Source of the DNA: an uncultured Bacteroidales bacterium
Lineage (GTDB): Bacteria > Bacteroidota > Bacteroidia > Bacteroidales > UBA932
Reading direction: 5' to 3'
NCBI GenBank assembly: GCA_900320545.1
Contig: ONSU01000016.1
Location: 1-45,482, forward strand
Length of the DNA: 45,482 nucleotides
This document shows, piece by piece, positions 23,949 to 32,333 of this stretch (position 1 is its first letter; each line of letters opens with the position of its first letter). The notes under the pieces were generated by a model. That model was given only the letters and a program-made list of their open reading frames with translations. It searched no databases and was not told the origin of the DNA. A program made the position numbers and the translations under genes.

Positions 23949-26420
23949 TTACATTCCGCCCTGGGCGGCCGAGGTCTGGGAGCCGCCGCGTTCGCCGCTC
24001 ATCACATCGTCATTGGTGATGGTATGCTTGACCGAAGTCGTCTGGATGCCCTTCTTGCCGAAGTTCCAGGAAAGGTTGAGCCCGATGTTGCGGATCGGGA
24101 ACTGCATCACACTGTCAAGCGTGAAATCCTTGCCTTCGCTGTGGTTCTTGAAGCGTGCCGGGCCCTTGTTGAAGTTGGTGAAGCCCTGCAGGGTGATGCT
24201 AAGCCGGTCGTCGAGGAAACTCTTGGAAATGGCCATCGAAAGTCCCATGAATCCGCCGTTCCATCCCTGGAGCGAATAGCGCCGGGAGGAGCCGAAGAAA
24301 TTGGCGCTGATGCGGATATCCCAGGGAATCGTCTGCTGCACACCCACCATCAGGAAGCCGTTCCAACCGTGGTTGGACTGGTCGAGCTTTTTGGCGAGAA
24401 ACGTCTCATACCCGCCGTCGGCGCGGGAATAGATGCGCGTATCCTTCCAGGGATTCCAGCTGATGAAATAATTGAGACCCACCCGGTGGGAATCGACGAT
24501 GTTGCCGTAGGTGCTCTGCAAGATCATCGCCTCAGGATCATCCGGATCCTCTCCGTAGAAACTGTATTGCGAAATCCCTCCCTGGCCATAGCGGTAATCC
24601 GCACCGACATTGACGACCACTTTCTGCGAGAAGAAGTGGTATTCGAGCTTGAGGGAATGGGCCAGCGAGGGCCTCAGGTCGGGATTGCCGTAAGAAATGG
24701 ACGTGGTGCTGCTCCGGTTGACGAACGGGGACAGGAAACTGATGCCCGGCCGCCGGATGCGCATATTGTACGCGAGGCCGATGTTCTGCGTCGGGGCGAA
24801 ATTCCACTGAACGCTGGCGTTCGGCACCACAGAAGGATAATGGATCAGCGGCCAGCGAGTCCCGTTTTCTATGGCCTTCTGGATGGTGTGCTCATAACGG
24901 AGACCGGCCTTGAGACCGAACTTTCCGACCGTGCCGGCATACTCGGCGTATGCCGCGGCAATGTAGTTGTAGTGCCGATAATTGACCCTTTCCTCGCTGA
25001 GGACCGTCTCCTCCGCGGCCGTTTCGTCAAACTGGCGATAGAGATCGTCGGCCTTGTTGAAGCGATAGATGAACTTAACTCCGGTGGAAAGGGTATGCTT
25101 GGGATTGACGATCGGCGTCGTAAAGTCCGCCTGGAATGTATGCGACGAACTCCCGTCATCGGTAATCACCCGCCGGGGATGCAGGACGATCGACGAGAGG
25201 TCTCCATACTCGGTATAACTGTTCCCCTTCTCGGGATCGAATCCGAAGCGGTAGGAAAGGGTAAGCATACGCTGACTGTCGGAACGGAAAGTATGCTGAT
25301 AGTCGACTCCCGCATTGATGCCATAATAGGTCCCGCGCTGACTTGACACGCTCGTATAGGAATACAGCGGGATGTCGCCCCGCATAGCGGCGGTTTGCCC
25401 GGGAGCGCTCATACCGAACGCCCAGAAATCGAAGCCGAGAGATGCGCTGACGAGGTTGAGGGTATCCGCTTCATAACTGGCGTTTACCTGCGCGAATGTA
25501 AAAGGCACCCGCTGTCTCATGGCGTTGTTCTCGAAACGGGTGGTGATATCACCCGTCGTCTGCGTCGTTTCGCCCGATCCTCCGCGCACATCCTGATAAG
25601 CGGAGTTGAGATTCATCCCGAAAGAGAATTTCTTCTTGCGGGCCTGGAGGTAGAGACCGCCGTCGACACTCCACTGGGAACTGGCGCCGATATTCAAGGA
25701 TCCGTTGACGCCGTCAGGAATGGCGCTGGAGCCGTCGCTGTTGCGCACCGTGACAAGATTCAGCACGCCGCCCGTACCTTCCGCATCGTACTTGGCTCCG
25801 GGATTGGTGATGACCTCGATATTCTTGACGGAAGAAGCCGGCATCGCCTTGAAGACCTTGGAGGGATTGGCCGAAAGCATCTCGTTGGGCTTGCCGTCCA
25901 CATAGACCTTGAAACTGGAACTTCCGTTGACGGTGATGTTGTCCTGCCCGTCCACCGTGACCATCGGCACCTTGCGGAGCATTTCCAGGACCGTCGTAGC
26001 CTTGGCATCGACATCCTCCGACACGTCATAGGTCACCTTGTCGACATCCATCTTGATGAGTTTGCGGGCCGAAACGACCTTGGAACTTTCCAGGGCCTGG
26101 AGGCCGTCCTCGAGGGGAATGTCGCCGAGTTCGACCGGCTCACCGCCGAGCGTCAGTTCGCGTCGGATGCTCTTGCGGCCGAGATTGTCAATGGCAAGGA
26201 TGTATTGCGTGCCTGTTTTGAGCGCGCGGTTCTCCAGCAGGAATACGCCGAGCGAATCGGTAAGGGCATACGCCTTGACGGACTCCCCTTCCAGGAGCTG
26301 AACCACAGCTCCGACTTCCGGCGAGGAAGTATTCCCGTCGACAAGACGGCCGGTCACCCGGTTTTGCGCAAACAGGCCCGCGGGGAGAAGGGCCAGACAC
26401 AGCAACAATAACTTTTTCAT
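23949..26420 (-). CDS. TonB-dependent-receptor-like outer-membrane protein (OMP_b-brl_3 type)
   Basis: About 823 residues from the ATG at 26420; a GTG two codons earlier is possible. The order is a signal peptide (MKKLLLLCLALLPAGLFAQ), a carboxypeptidase-regulatory-like domain (about 22-105), a plug-like domain with VYVDGKPNEMLS and IEVITNPGAKYDAEGTGGVLN near 185-215, then a long barrel of OMP_b-brl_3 type ending in a Gly/Ser-rich tail (GERGGSQTSAAQGGM). The tail is not a typical aromatic terminus. These proteins resemble TonB-dependent transporters but usually lack a SusD partner; none is here. It is followed by the esterase. The substrate is unknown. Confidence 0.88.
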   Translation of the reverse strand: MKKLLLLCLALLPAGLFAQNRVTGRLVDGNTSSPEVGAVVQLLEGESVKAYALTDSLGVFLLENRALKTGTQYILAIDNLGRKSIRRELTLGGEPVELGDIPLEDGLQALESSKVVSARKLIKMDVDKVTYDVSEDVDAKATTVLEMLRKVPMVTVDGQDNITVNGSSSFKVYVDGKPNEMLSANPSKVFKAMPASSVKNIEVITNPGAKYDAEGTGGVLNLVTVRNSDGSSAIPDGVNGSLNIGASSQWSVDGGLYLQARKKKFSFGMNLNSAYQDVRGGSGETTQTTGDITTRFENNAMRQRVPFTFAQVNASYEADTLNLVSASLGFDFWAFGMSAPGQTAAMRGDIPLYSYTSVSSQRGTYYGINAGVDYQHTFRSDSQRMLTLSYRFGFDPEKGNSYTEYGDLSSIVLHPRRVITDDGSSSHTFQADFTTPIVNPKHTLSTGVKFIYRFNKADDLYRQFDETAAEETVLSEERVNYRHYNYIAAAYAEYAGTVGKFGLKAGLRYEHTIQKAIENGTRWPLIHYPSVVPNASVQWNFAPTQNIGLAYNMRIRRPGISFLSPFVNRSSTTSISYGNPDLRPSLAHSLKLEYHFFSQKVVVNVGADYRYGQGGISQYSFYGEDPDDPEAMILQSTYGNIVDSHRVGLNYFISWNPWKDTRIYSRADGGYETFLAKKLDQSNHGWNGFLMVGVQQTIPWDIRISANFFGSSRRYSLQGWNGGFMGLSMAISKSFLDDRLSITLQGFTNFNKGPARFKNHSEGKDFTLDSVMQFPIRNIGLNLSWNFGKKGIQTTSVKHTITNDDVMSGERGGSQTSAAQGGM

Positions 26421-26458
26421 TCTCACCTTATTTAGTGTATTAGTTTAATAGTACACTG

Positions 26459-26489
26459 CAAAAGTATAGATAAAATTTTATAAATACAA
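26459..26489 (-). promoter_or_regulatory. Promoter of the outer-membrane receptor/esterase operon
   Basis: The minus strand reads TTG (26489-26487), 20 nt, TACTTTTG (26466-26459). It starts 11 nt from the structured element 26501-26620. Confidence 0.6.
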
Positions 26490-26500
26490 GAAAATATCCC

Positions 26501-26620
26501 AAAATTTATTGCTTCGATTTCGGAAATCATGAGCACCCGCGCTCGTAGCGGGAGGGGCCCAGCTCCGCTGGGAAGGCGAGGCCGAAGGCCGAGGATTGGA
26601 GAAACGAAGCAATAAATTTT
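26501..26620. repeat. Structured intergenic element A
   Basis: Perfect 16-bp outer arms, AAAATTTATTGCTTCG (26501-26516) and its reverse complement (26605-26620), extend inward by four more pairs past a one-base bulge. Inside are three hairpins: CCCGC/GCGGG (about 26536-26552), CCCAGC/GCTGGG (26558-26572) and GGCC/GGCC (about 26580-26590). A TTTCnGAAA palindrome sits next to the left arm. The core has GGGAGGGGCCC at 26550-26560. The right arm includes two bases of the aguB stop codon. It lies between the 3' end of aguB and the receptor promoter. Element B (38362-38498) has the same plan. Confidence 0.7.
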
Positions 26621-27503
26621 AATCAGAATACCTTTTTAGTATATTACCATACGCGTCAATGCGGCGGTCACGGAGGAACGGCCAGCCCTTACGGACGTAT
26701 TCCGTGCGGTCGAGATCGATCTCCACGACCTTCACCCCCTCCTCTTCATAACCGAATTCGGAGAGAATCTCGCCCTGCGGACCGGTTGCAAACGAATGGC
26801 CCCAGAAATCCAGGCCAGGCGTGTGCCCCGACGGATCGGGCTCGACGCCGGTCCGGTTGACCGTAATCACCGGAAGGCCGTTCGCCACGCTGTGGCCGCG
26901 CTGGACCAGCTGCCAGGCCTGCCGCTGGACGGCCTGTTCCTCTTTGGCGTCCGTCGCGACGCCGCCGATCGCCGTCGGGTAAATCAGGAGCTCCGCCCCG
27001 GCGAGGGCCATCAGGCGGGCCGCCTCCGGATACCATTGATCCCAGCAAACCAGCACACCCAGTGTCCCGAGCGAAGTCTTGACCGGCTGGAATCCGAGGT
27101 CACCGGGCGTGAAGTAAAACTTCTCGTAGTATCCCGGATCGTCGGGGATGTGCATCTTGCGATATTTGCCGGCAATCGTTCCGTCCTTCTCCAGAACAAC
27201 GGCGGTATTGTGATACAGGCCCGGAGCGCGGCGCTCGAAGAGGGAAAGCACCAGCACGATGCCGAGTTCCTTCGCCAGGGCGCCGAAACGCTCGGTCGAA
27301 GGCCCCGGAATGGGCTCCGCCAGTTCGCAGAGCGCGGCATCCTCCGTCTGGCAGAAGTACACACTGTTGTGGAGTTCCTGCAGCACCACGAGCTGTGCGC
27401 CCTGTGCCGCAGCCCTCCGGATATTCTCCTCCAGTTTCCGGACATTCGCTTCGATGTCCGCTCCGCAGCGCTGCTGCACCAGACCAATCTTAATGTTTCT
27501 CAT
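26619..27503 (-). CDS. aguB: N-carbamoylputrescine amidase
   Basis: A 294-residue nitrilase-superfamily enzyme with the Glu-Lys-Cys triad: Glu in LQELHN near residue 43, Lys in KYRKMHIPDD near 117 and Cys in LVCWDQWYPEAAR near 153. Length and the GYYEKFYFTPGD and FWGHSFATGP segments match N-carbamoylputrescine amidase, which converts N-carbamoylputrescine to putrescine, CO2 and ammonia. It lies 104 nt after aguA on the same strand, completing agmatine to putrescine. Its stop codon lies inside the outer arm of element A. Confidence 0.94.
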   Translation of the reverse strand: MRNIKIGLVQQRCGADIEANVRKLEENIRRAAAQGAQLVVLQELHNSVYFCQTEDAALCELAEPIPGPSTERFGALAKELGIVLVLSLFERRAPGLYHNTAVVLEKDGTIAGKYRKMHIPDDPGYYEKFYFTPGDLGFQPVKTSLGTLGVLVCWDQWYPEAARLMALAGAELLIYPTAIGGVATDAKEEQAVQRQAWQLVQRGHSVANGLPVITVNRTGVEPDPSGHTPGLDFWGHSFATGPQGEILSEFGYEEEGVKVVEIDLDRTEYVRKGWPFLRDRRIDAYGNILKRYSD

Positions 27504-27607
27504 ATTTTCAAGTTTTATACATCTTATTTCAGCACAGGAACGGCTCCGGAGAGGTCCCAGACCGTCTCAGACCAGCCGAGCGTACGCGCCACGGACGATA
27601 CGGTACA

Positions 27608-28651
27608 TTACACATACATATATCCTTCCGGGAAATTCATCGTGACGCAGTGGAGACCGCCGTGGCCGGAAAGGAGCGGACGGCAGTCGATTACCTCGAC
27701 ATCCCGCCCGGGGAATGCCTTCGCAATCTGCTCTTCCGCAACCTTATCCCGTGCACTCCCCGCCCCCGGCACCAGCACGGCGCCGTTTACGACAAGAAAA
27801 TTGGCATAGGACGCGGGAAGGCGGTAATCCTCCAGATACATCGCCTCCGGGAGCGGAAGCGGAATCAGGCGATAGGGTTTTCCATCCGGCGTCCGGAAGG
27901 CGCGGAGATCCTCCTCCATCGCCTTCAGCGGTGCGTAATTCTCATCTGACGGATCGTCGCAGGCCGTATATACGATCGTATCATCCGGCGCGAAACGGGC
28001 CAGTATGTCCACGTGGGAATCCGTATCGTCTCCCGCGATGCCGCCGTGTTCCAGCCAGAGAATCCGATCCAGACCGAACGCCTGCTTCAATTCCCCTTCG
28101 ATCTCCTCCCTGGAAAGATATTCATTCCGGTTGACCGAAAGGAGGCACTCCGCCGTCGTGAGGAGGGTTCCTTTGCCGTCGCAGTCGATACTCCCCCCTT
28201 CGAGGACGTAAGGGCGCATATCCACGCCGAGGACATCCCCCTGGAAAGCATTCTGGTAGAAGATGTTGCGGGTGATCTGGTTGTCAAGGTCGGAAGCGAA
28301 TTTCAGTCCCCAGCCGTTGAATACGAAGTCGTAGAGGTACTTCTCCCCCTCGTCGCCGAAAACGGCGATGCCGCCGTGATCGCGCGCCCAGGTATCATTG
28401 ACGGGCGTTTCGACAAAGCGGATGGCGTCCACATCCAGCGGCAGGGAATCGGCCGCCGCAATCTCGGCTAGCCGGGCCCGGCAGGCCTTCTCGTCGGCCG
28501 TCACCATCAGGAGCGCCTCCCGGCGCAGGATAGCCTCGGCAATCCGCGCATAGCAGCGCTGCACCTCGGGGAGATCATACCAGGGAGTGCTCTCGTCCGG
28601 CCAGGTCATCTGGACGCCGGATTGTCTTTCCCATTCTGCAGGCAGTCGCAT
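27608..28651 (-). CDS. aguA: Agmatine deiminase
   Basis: A 347-residue peptidyl-arginine-deiminase-like enzyme. Marks are TWPDE near residue 16, NDTWARDHGG near 85, LEGGSIDCDG near 150, a central GDDTDSHVD near 207 with the catalytic Asp/His, and the nucleophile cysteine in GGLHCVTMNFP near 335. It hydrolyses agmatine to N-carbamoylputrescine plus ammonia. With aguB 104 nt downstream it forms a two-step putrescine route. No arginine decarboxylase lies in the window. A -7-like TATATTTG occurs at 28680-28673 without a clear -33. Confidence 0.95.
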   Translation of the reverse strand: MRLPAEWERQSGVQMTWPDESTPWYDLPEVQRCYARIAEAILRREALLMVTADEKACRARLAEIAAADSLPLDVDAIRFVETPVNDTWARDHGGIAVFGDEGEKYLYDFVFNGWGLKFASDLDNQITRNIFYQNAFQGDVLGVDMRPYVLEGGSIDCDGKGTLLTTAECLLSVNRNEYLSREEIEGELKQAFGLDRILWLEHGGIAGDDTDSHVDILARFAPDDTIVYTACDDPSDENYAPLKAMEEDLRAFRTPDGKPYRLIPLPLPEAMYLEDYRLPASYANFLVVNGAVLVPGAGSARDKVAEEQIAKAFPGRDVEVIDCRPLLSGHGGLHCVTMNFPEGYMYV

Positions 28652-28672
28652 AATACTTTCTTTTACAGTTTA

Positions 28673-28680
28673 CAAATATA
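28673..28680 (-). promoter_or_regulatory. Possible -7 element of aguA
   Basis: TATATTTG on the minus strand, 22 nt before the aguA ATG. No TTTG/TTG at 19-21 nt spacing was seen, so the call is weak. Confidence 0.35.
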
Positions 28681-28701
28681 GTATATTTTCCGGAAAATAA
28701 C

Positions 28702-28750
28702 TTCCCGGAACAAGTCCGGGAATGAGGGAGAGGAGCAAGTCCTGGAATGA
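28702..28750. repeat. Dispersed palindrome, one intact and one degenerate copy in tandem
   Basis: An 8-bp stem TTCCCGGA (28702-28709) and TCCGGGAA (28715-28722) with loop ACAAG is followed by a degenerate second copy (GGAGCAAGTCCTGGAATGA, about 28731-28749). The same GGAACAAGTCC...GGAATGA sequence occurs at 16787-16807, and a related one at 13531-13555. Confidence 0.6.
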
Positions 28751-28781
28751 AAGAAAAAGGGATGCCCCGGAGGGCATCCCT
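28751..28781 (-). terminator. Intrinsic terminator of ompA
   Basis: A 9-bp perfect GC-rich stem (28760-28768 with 28773-28781, loop CGGA) is followed on the minus strand by a T-rich tract (CTTTTTCTTT). It lies 24 nt after the porin stop. Confidence 0.8.
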
Positions 28782-28804
28782 GTGTCAATCAGCCGAGACT
28801 CAAA

Positions 28805-30031
28805 TTACTTGAGGGTGATGGTGACGCAACGGTTCTTCGCAGGAGTGTCGAAGAGGTTGTTGGTGGCACCTTCAGCCTTGATCTCGATGTTGTCCTCGCT
28901 CAGACCATACTTGTCGATGAGGAGCTTCTTGACGGTTTCAGCGCGACGCTCAGTGAGCTTCTGGTTGTAAGCGGCGGTACCGGTCTGCTTGTCAGCCGAA
29001 CCGACGAGAACCACCTTGCTGTCCTTGTTGAGGGCGTCACCGGCGAAATACTCGAGGTGAGCTTTCTCACGGGTGGAGAGGGTGTACTTGTCGATGTCGA
29101 AGTAGACAATGCCAGGGCCGCTCTTCTTACCTTCGCAGTTGACCTCGATGAAGTCACCGTCCTTGTAGATGTAGGTGTGACCATCCTTGAGGCCCTTCAT
29201 CTTGGCGTTCTCGGCCTCGAGCTGGGCGATACGATCCTTGAGGGCCGCATTCTCAGCCTCGAGCTCTTCGCAACGCTTCTTGAGGGCATTGTACTGATCC
29301 GTGGTGAAAGGAACGGGGATGACAACAGGCGTAATGCTGCTGTGACGGTCCCAGTTGCTCTTGCCAAGGTTGAACATCAGGCCGATGGTGGCGCTGGGGA
29401 TGATGGAAAGGAACATCTCAGGACTGGCGCTCAGGGCAGCAGCACGGGCGAAAACAGCCTGGATCTGGATGTAGAGGTCGACGTGCTTGTGGAGGCGGAG
29501 GTCATTGAGGAGACCGACACCGGCGGCAAACTCGAGGTTGTTGTATTTGCCGTCCTCATTCGAGTAGACGTGATCGTAGAACACGCTGGTGAAATAAGGA
29601 ACGAACTCCCAGAAACGGGTCTCCTTGTAACCACCGATGGTGTTGGAGATGTTCCAGAGGACGTCAGCGTTCACGGAGTGCATGAACCACTGATTCTTCT
29701 CGTTGGAGTTGCCGGGGATTTCGATGGGCTTGCGGTTGGTGACACCTTTATAACCGAGGCGGGCACCGACGCAAGGGGTGAACCACTTGCCGATAAAGCC
29801 CTCACCGGCGATACCGATGTTCAGACCTTCCTGACCCTTCTCCCAATAAGTGTTGACACCGCCACCGAGGCCGATGAACCAGTTCGACCAGAAACCGTTG
29901 GTCTCATAGGCACCACGGTTGATCTTGCCGTTCTCGTCACGATTGGCGTTCTCCTGTGCGGAGGCGCTGAAAGAGACGGAGAGCATCGCCGCAACGGCGA
30001 TAGCTCCGAGAATAGTTTTAAAACCTTTCAT
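28805..30031 (-). CDS. OmpA-family outer-membrane porin
   Basis: 408 residues: a signal peptide (cut after SASAQ, near residue 26), an 8-strand-type beta-barrel (about 30-225), a coiled coil with heptads of Glu/Leu/Ala (LKKRCEELEAENAALKDRI..., about 248-282), and an OmpA C-terminal peptidoglycan-binding domain (about 300-408) with YFDIDKYTLS, LVGSADKQTG and NQKLTERRAETVKKLL motifs. It anchors the outer membrane to the cell wall. Codon choice is noticeably more uniform than in its neighbours, with a strong promoter, a roughly 65-nt leader and a strong terminator, so high expression is likely. It is divergent from uvrB. Confidence 0.94.
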   Translation of the reverse strand: MKGFKTILGAIAVAAMLSVSFSASAQENANRDENGKINRGAYETNGFWSNWFIGLGGGVNTYWEKGQEGLNIGIAGEGFIGKWFTPCVGARLGYKGVTNRKPIEIPGNSNEKNQWFMHSVNADVLWNISNTIGGYKETRFWEFVPYFTSVFYDHVYSNEDGKYNNLEFAAGVGLLNDLRLHKHVDLYIQIQAVFARAAALSASPEMFLSIIPSATIGLMFNLGKSNWDRHSSITPVVIPVPFTTDQYNALKKRCEELEAENAALKDRIAQLEAENAKMKGLKDGHTYIYKDGDFIEVNCEGKKSGPGIVYFDIDKYTLSTREKAHLEYFAGDALNKDSKVVLVGSADKQTGTAAYNQKLTERRAETVKKLLIDKYGLSEDNIEIKAEGATNNLFDTPAKNRCVTITLK

Positions 30032-30101
30032 AATAACTAGTTATACAATAATTTAGTTTTTGCTTAGGCTTGCTACGGGTATACAATACCCTTACAACCC
30101 A

Positions 30102-30132
30102 CAAATTTACATCATTTTTTTAGAACTGCAAA
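30102..30132 (-). promoter_or_regulatory. ompA promoter
   Basis: The minus strand reads TTTG (30132-30129), 19 nt, TAAATTTG (30109-30102), a full consensus match. Confidence 0.7.
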
Positions 30133-30142
30133 CTTTTTTTGC

Positions 30143-30150
30143 TAATTTTG
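30143..30150 (+). promoter_or_regulatory. Probable -7 element of uvrB
   Basis: TAATTTTG matches TAnnTTTG 24 nt before the uvrB ATG. The -33 region is a T-run without G. The expected upstream contacts overlap the divergent ompA promoter. Confidence 0.45.
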
Positions 30151-30173
30151 TCCAAGAATTATTTAATTTTTTT

Positions 30174-32333
30174 ATGAATTTCCGCCTCCAGTCTCCCTAC
30201 GCCCCCGCCGGCGACCAGCCGGAAGCCGTCGAATCCCTCGCAAAAGCGCTGTCGGAAGGGGTCGACGCCGTCACTTTGCTGGGCGTCACCGGGTCTGGCA
30301 AGACCTTCACGATGGCGAACGTCATCGCGCGCCTCCAGCGTCCGGCGCTCATCCTCAGCCACAACAAAACCCTGGCGGCGCAGCTCTACGGCGAATTCAA
30401 ATCCTTCTTCCCCGACAACGCGGTCGAATACTTCGTCTCCTACTATGACTATTACCAGCCGGAGGCGTACATTCCCACGACCGACACCTACATCGAGAAA
30501 GACCTCAGCATCAACGAAAAGATCGACGAACTCCGCGTCAGCGCGGCCTCGGCCCTGATGTCGGGCCGGCGCGACGTCATCGTCATCTCCAGCGTCTCCT
30601 GCCTTTACGGCATCGGCAATCCAGACGACTTCCACGACCAGACCGTCAAGGTCACCCGGGGCGAGCAACTATCGATGACCCGGCTCCTCTACCGCATCGT
30701 CGACGCCCTTTATTACCGCACCGAAACCGACTTCAAGCGGGGATCCTTCCGCGTCCGGGGCGACACCGTCGACATATTCCTCGGCGGCGCGGACTACGCG
30801 GCCCGGATCGAATTCTTCGGCGACGAGGTAGACGCCATCTCCCTGATCGACCCCGTCACCGGCGCCACCTTCGAGCGCCTCGACGAGATTCTCCTCTACC
30901 CCGCCAAGAACTTCGTCACCTCCAAGGAAAAGGGCGCGATGGCCGTCAGCCAGATTCAGGACGATCTCGTCGCCCAGATCGAATACTTCGAATCCATCGG
31001 CAAAACCCTCGAGGCCAGGCGCCTCAAGCAGCGGGTCGAATACGACATCGAGATGATCAAGGAGATGGGATACTGCCCCGGCGTCGAGAATTATTCCCGC
31101 TATTTCGACGGGAGGAAACCCGGCCAGAGGCCCTTCACCCTCATCGACTATTTCCCCGACGACTTCATCACCTTCATCGACGAGAGCCACGTCACCCTCC
31201 CCCAGATTCACGCGATGTACGGCGGCGACCATTCCCGCAAATCCACCCTCATCGAATACGGCTTCCGGCTCCCGGCCGCGGCGGACAACCGTCCCCTCAC
31301 CTTCAACGAATTCGAGGAAGTCACAGGCCAGACCGTCTATGTGAGCGCCACCCCGGCGGAATACGAACTGGAACGCTCGGAAGGCCTCGTCGTCGAGCAG
31401 ATCGTCCGGCCGACCGGCCTGCTGGACCCGCCGGTGGAGATCCGCCCCACCAAGAACCAGGTCGACAACCTGATGGAAGAAATCCGCGTCCGTGCCGAAA
31501 AGGACGAACGCGTCCTCGTGACCACCCTCACCAAGCGGATGGCGGAGGAACTGGACTCCTACTTCCGCAAGACGGGCATCCGCTGCCGCTACATCCATTC
31601 GGACGTAGACACGGCCGAGCGCGTGGAGATCATCGAGGACTTCAAAAACGGACTCTTCGACGTGCTGATCGGCGTCAACCTGCTCCGCGAAGGGCTCGAC
31701 ATCCCGACCGTCTCGCTCGTGGCGATCCTGGACGCCGACAAGGAGGGCTTCCTCCGGAGCGCCCGCGCCCTCACCCAGACGGCCGGACGCGCCGCCCGCA
31801 ACCTCAACGGCCTCGTCATCATGTACGCCGACACCATCACCCAGAGCATGGACGAAACCATCCGCGAGACGGAGCGCAGGCGTCGGAAGCAGCAGGAATA
31901 CAACAAATTACACAACATCACGCCCACCCAGGTCGGCGTCCGTTCGAACATTCTCCTCGGCGAGCTCGGTGGCGACAAGGAAGACACCACGCACATCAGC
32001 GGCTTCGTCAGCGCCAAGGATTCCGTCTCGGATCCCACCTACATCCCCTCCCCCTCCGAACTCGGCAAAGGGAAGATCAGCGTCGGCTTCGGGCACGACG
32101 CGGCGAGAGAGCCCGGCTCGGCCTTCGTGGACGGATACGTCACCGCCGACCTCGCCGCCGTGCTGCAGGATCCGGTCATCCGGTCGATGTCCCGGGAGCA
32201 GGTGGAGAAAGCCGCCGCCGAGGCGAAGCGCAAGATGCAGAAAGCGGCCGCGGAGCTCGACTTCTCCAGCGCGGCGAAGTACCGCGACGAGATGTGGGCC
32301 CTGGAGCAGTATCTCAAAGTGTGGAAAGACTAG
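30174..32333 (+). CDS. uvrB: Excinuclease ABC subunit B
   Basis: 719 residues from the ATG at 30174; an in-frame upstream start at 30060 crosses both promoters. Helicase motifs: Walker A GVTGSGKT near residue 38, the beta-hairpin [12 protein letters not shown] near 90, [11 protein letters not shown] near 335, the QTAGRAARN motif VI near 535, and the C-terminal UVR domain (about 680-715) that meets UvrC. UvrB is the damage-verifying helicase of nucleotide excision repair. It converges on relA with a 4-bp stop overlap. Confidence 0.97.
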   Translation: MNFRLQSPYAPAGDQPEAVESLAKALSEGVDAVTLLGVTGSGKTFTMANVIARLQRPALILSHNKTLAAQLYGEFKSFFPDNAVEYFVSYYDYYQPEAYIPTTDTYIEKDLSINEKIDELRVSAASALMSGRRDVIVISSVSCLYGIGNPDDFHDQTVKVTRGEQLSMTRLLYRIVDALYYRTETDFKRGSFRVRGDTVDIFLGGADYAARIEFFGDEVDAISLIDPVTGATFERLDEILLYPAKNFVTSKEKGAMAVSQIQDDLVAQIEYFESIGKTLEARRLKQRVEYDIEMIKEMGYCPGVENYSRYFDGRKPGQRPFTLIDYFPDDFITFIDESHVTLPQIHAMYGGDHSRKSTLIEYGFRLPAAADNRPLTFNEFEEVTGQTVYVSATPAEYELERSEGLVVEQIVRPTGLLDPPVEIRPTKNQVDNLMEEIRVRAEKDERVLVTTLTKRMAEELDSYFRKTGIRCRYIHSDVDTAERVEIIEDFKNGLFDVLIGVNLLREGLDIPTVSLVAILDADKEGFLRSARALTQTAGRAARNLNGLVIMYADTITQSMDETIRETERRRRKQQEYNKLHNITPTQVGVRSNILLGELGGDKEDTTHISGFVSAKDSVSDPTYIPSPSELGKGKISVGFGHDAAREPGSAFVDGYVTADLAAVLQDPVIRSMSREQVEKAAAEAKRKMQKAAAELDFSSAAKYRDEMWALEQYLKVWKD

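Noticed and set aside
26501-26620. Insertion-sequence end or transposon remnant with terminal inverted repeats
   Set aside because: The arms of elements A and B are unrelated in sequence, no target-site duplication is evident, and no transposase fragment lies between them; it is kept as a structured repeat of unknown type.
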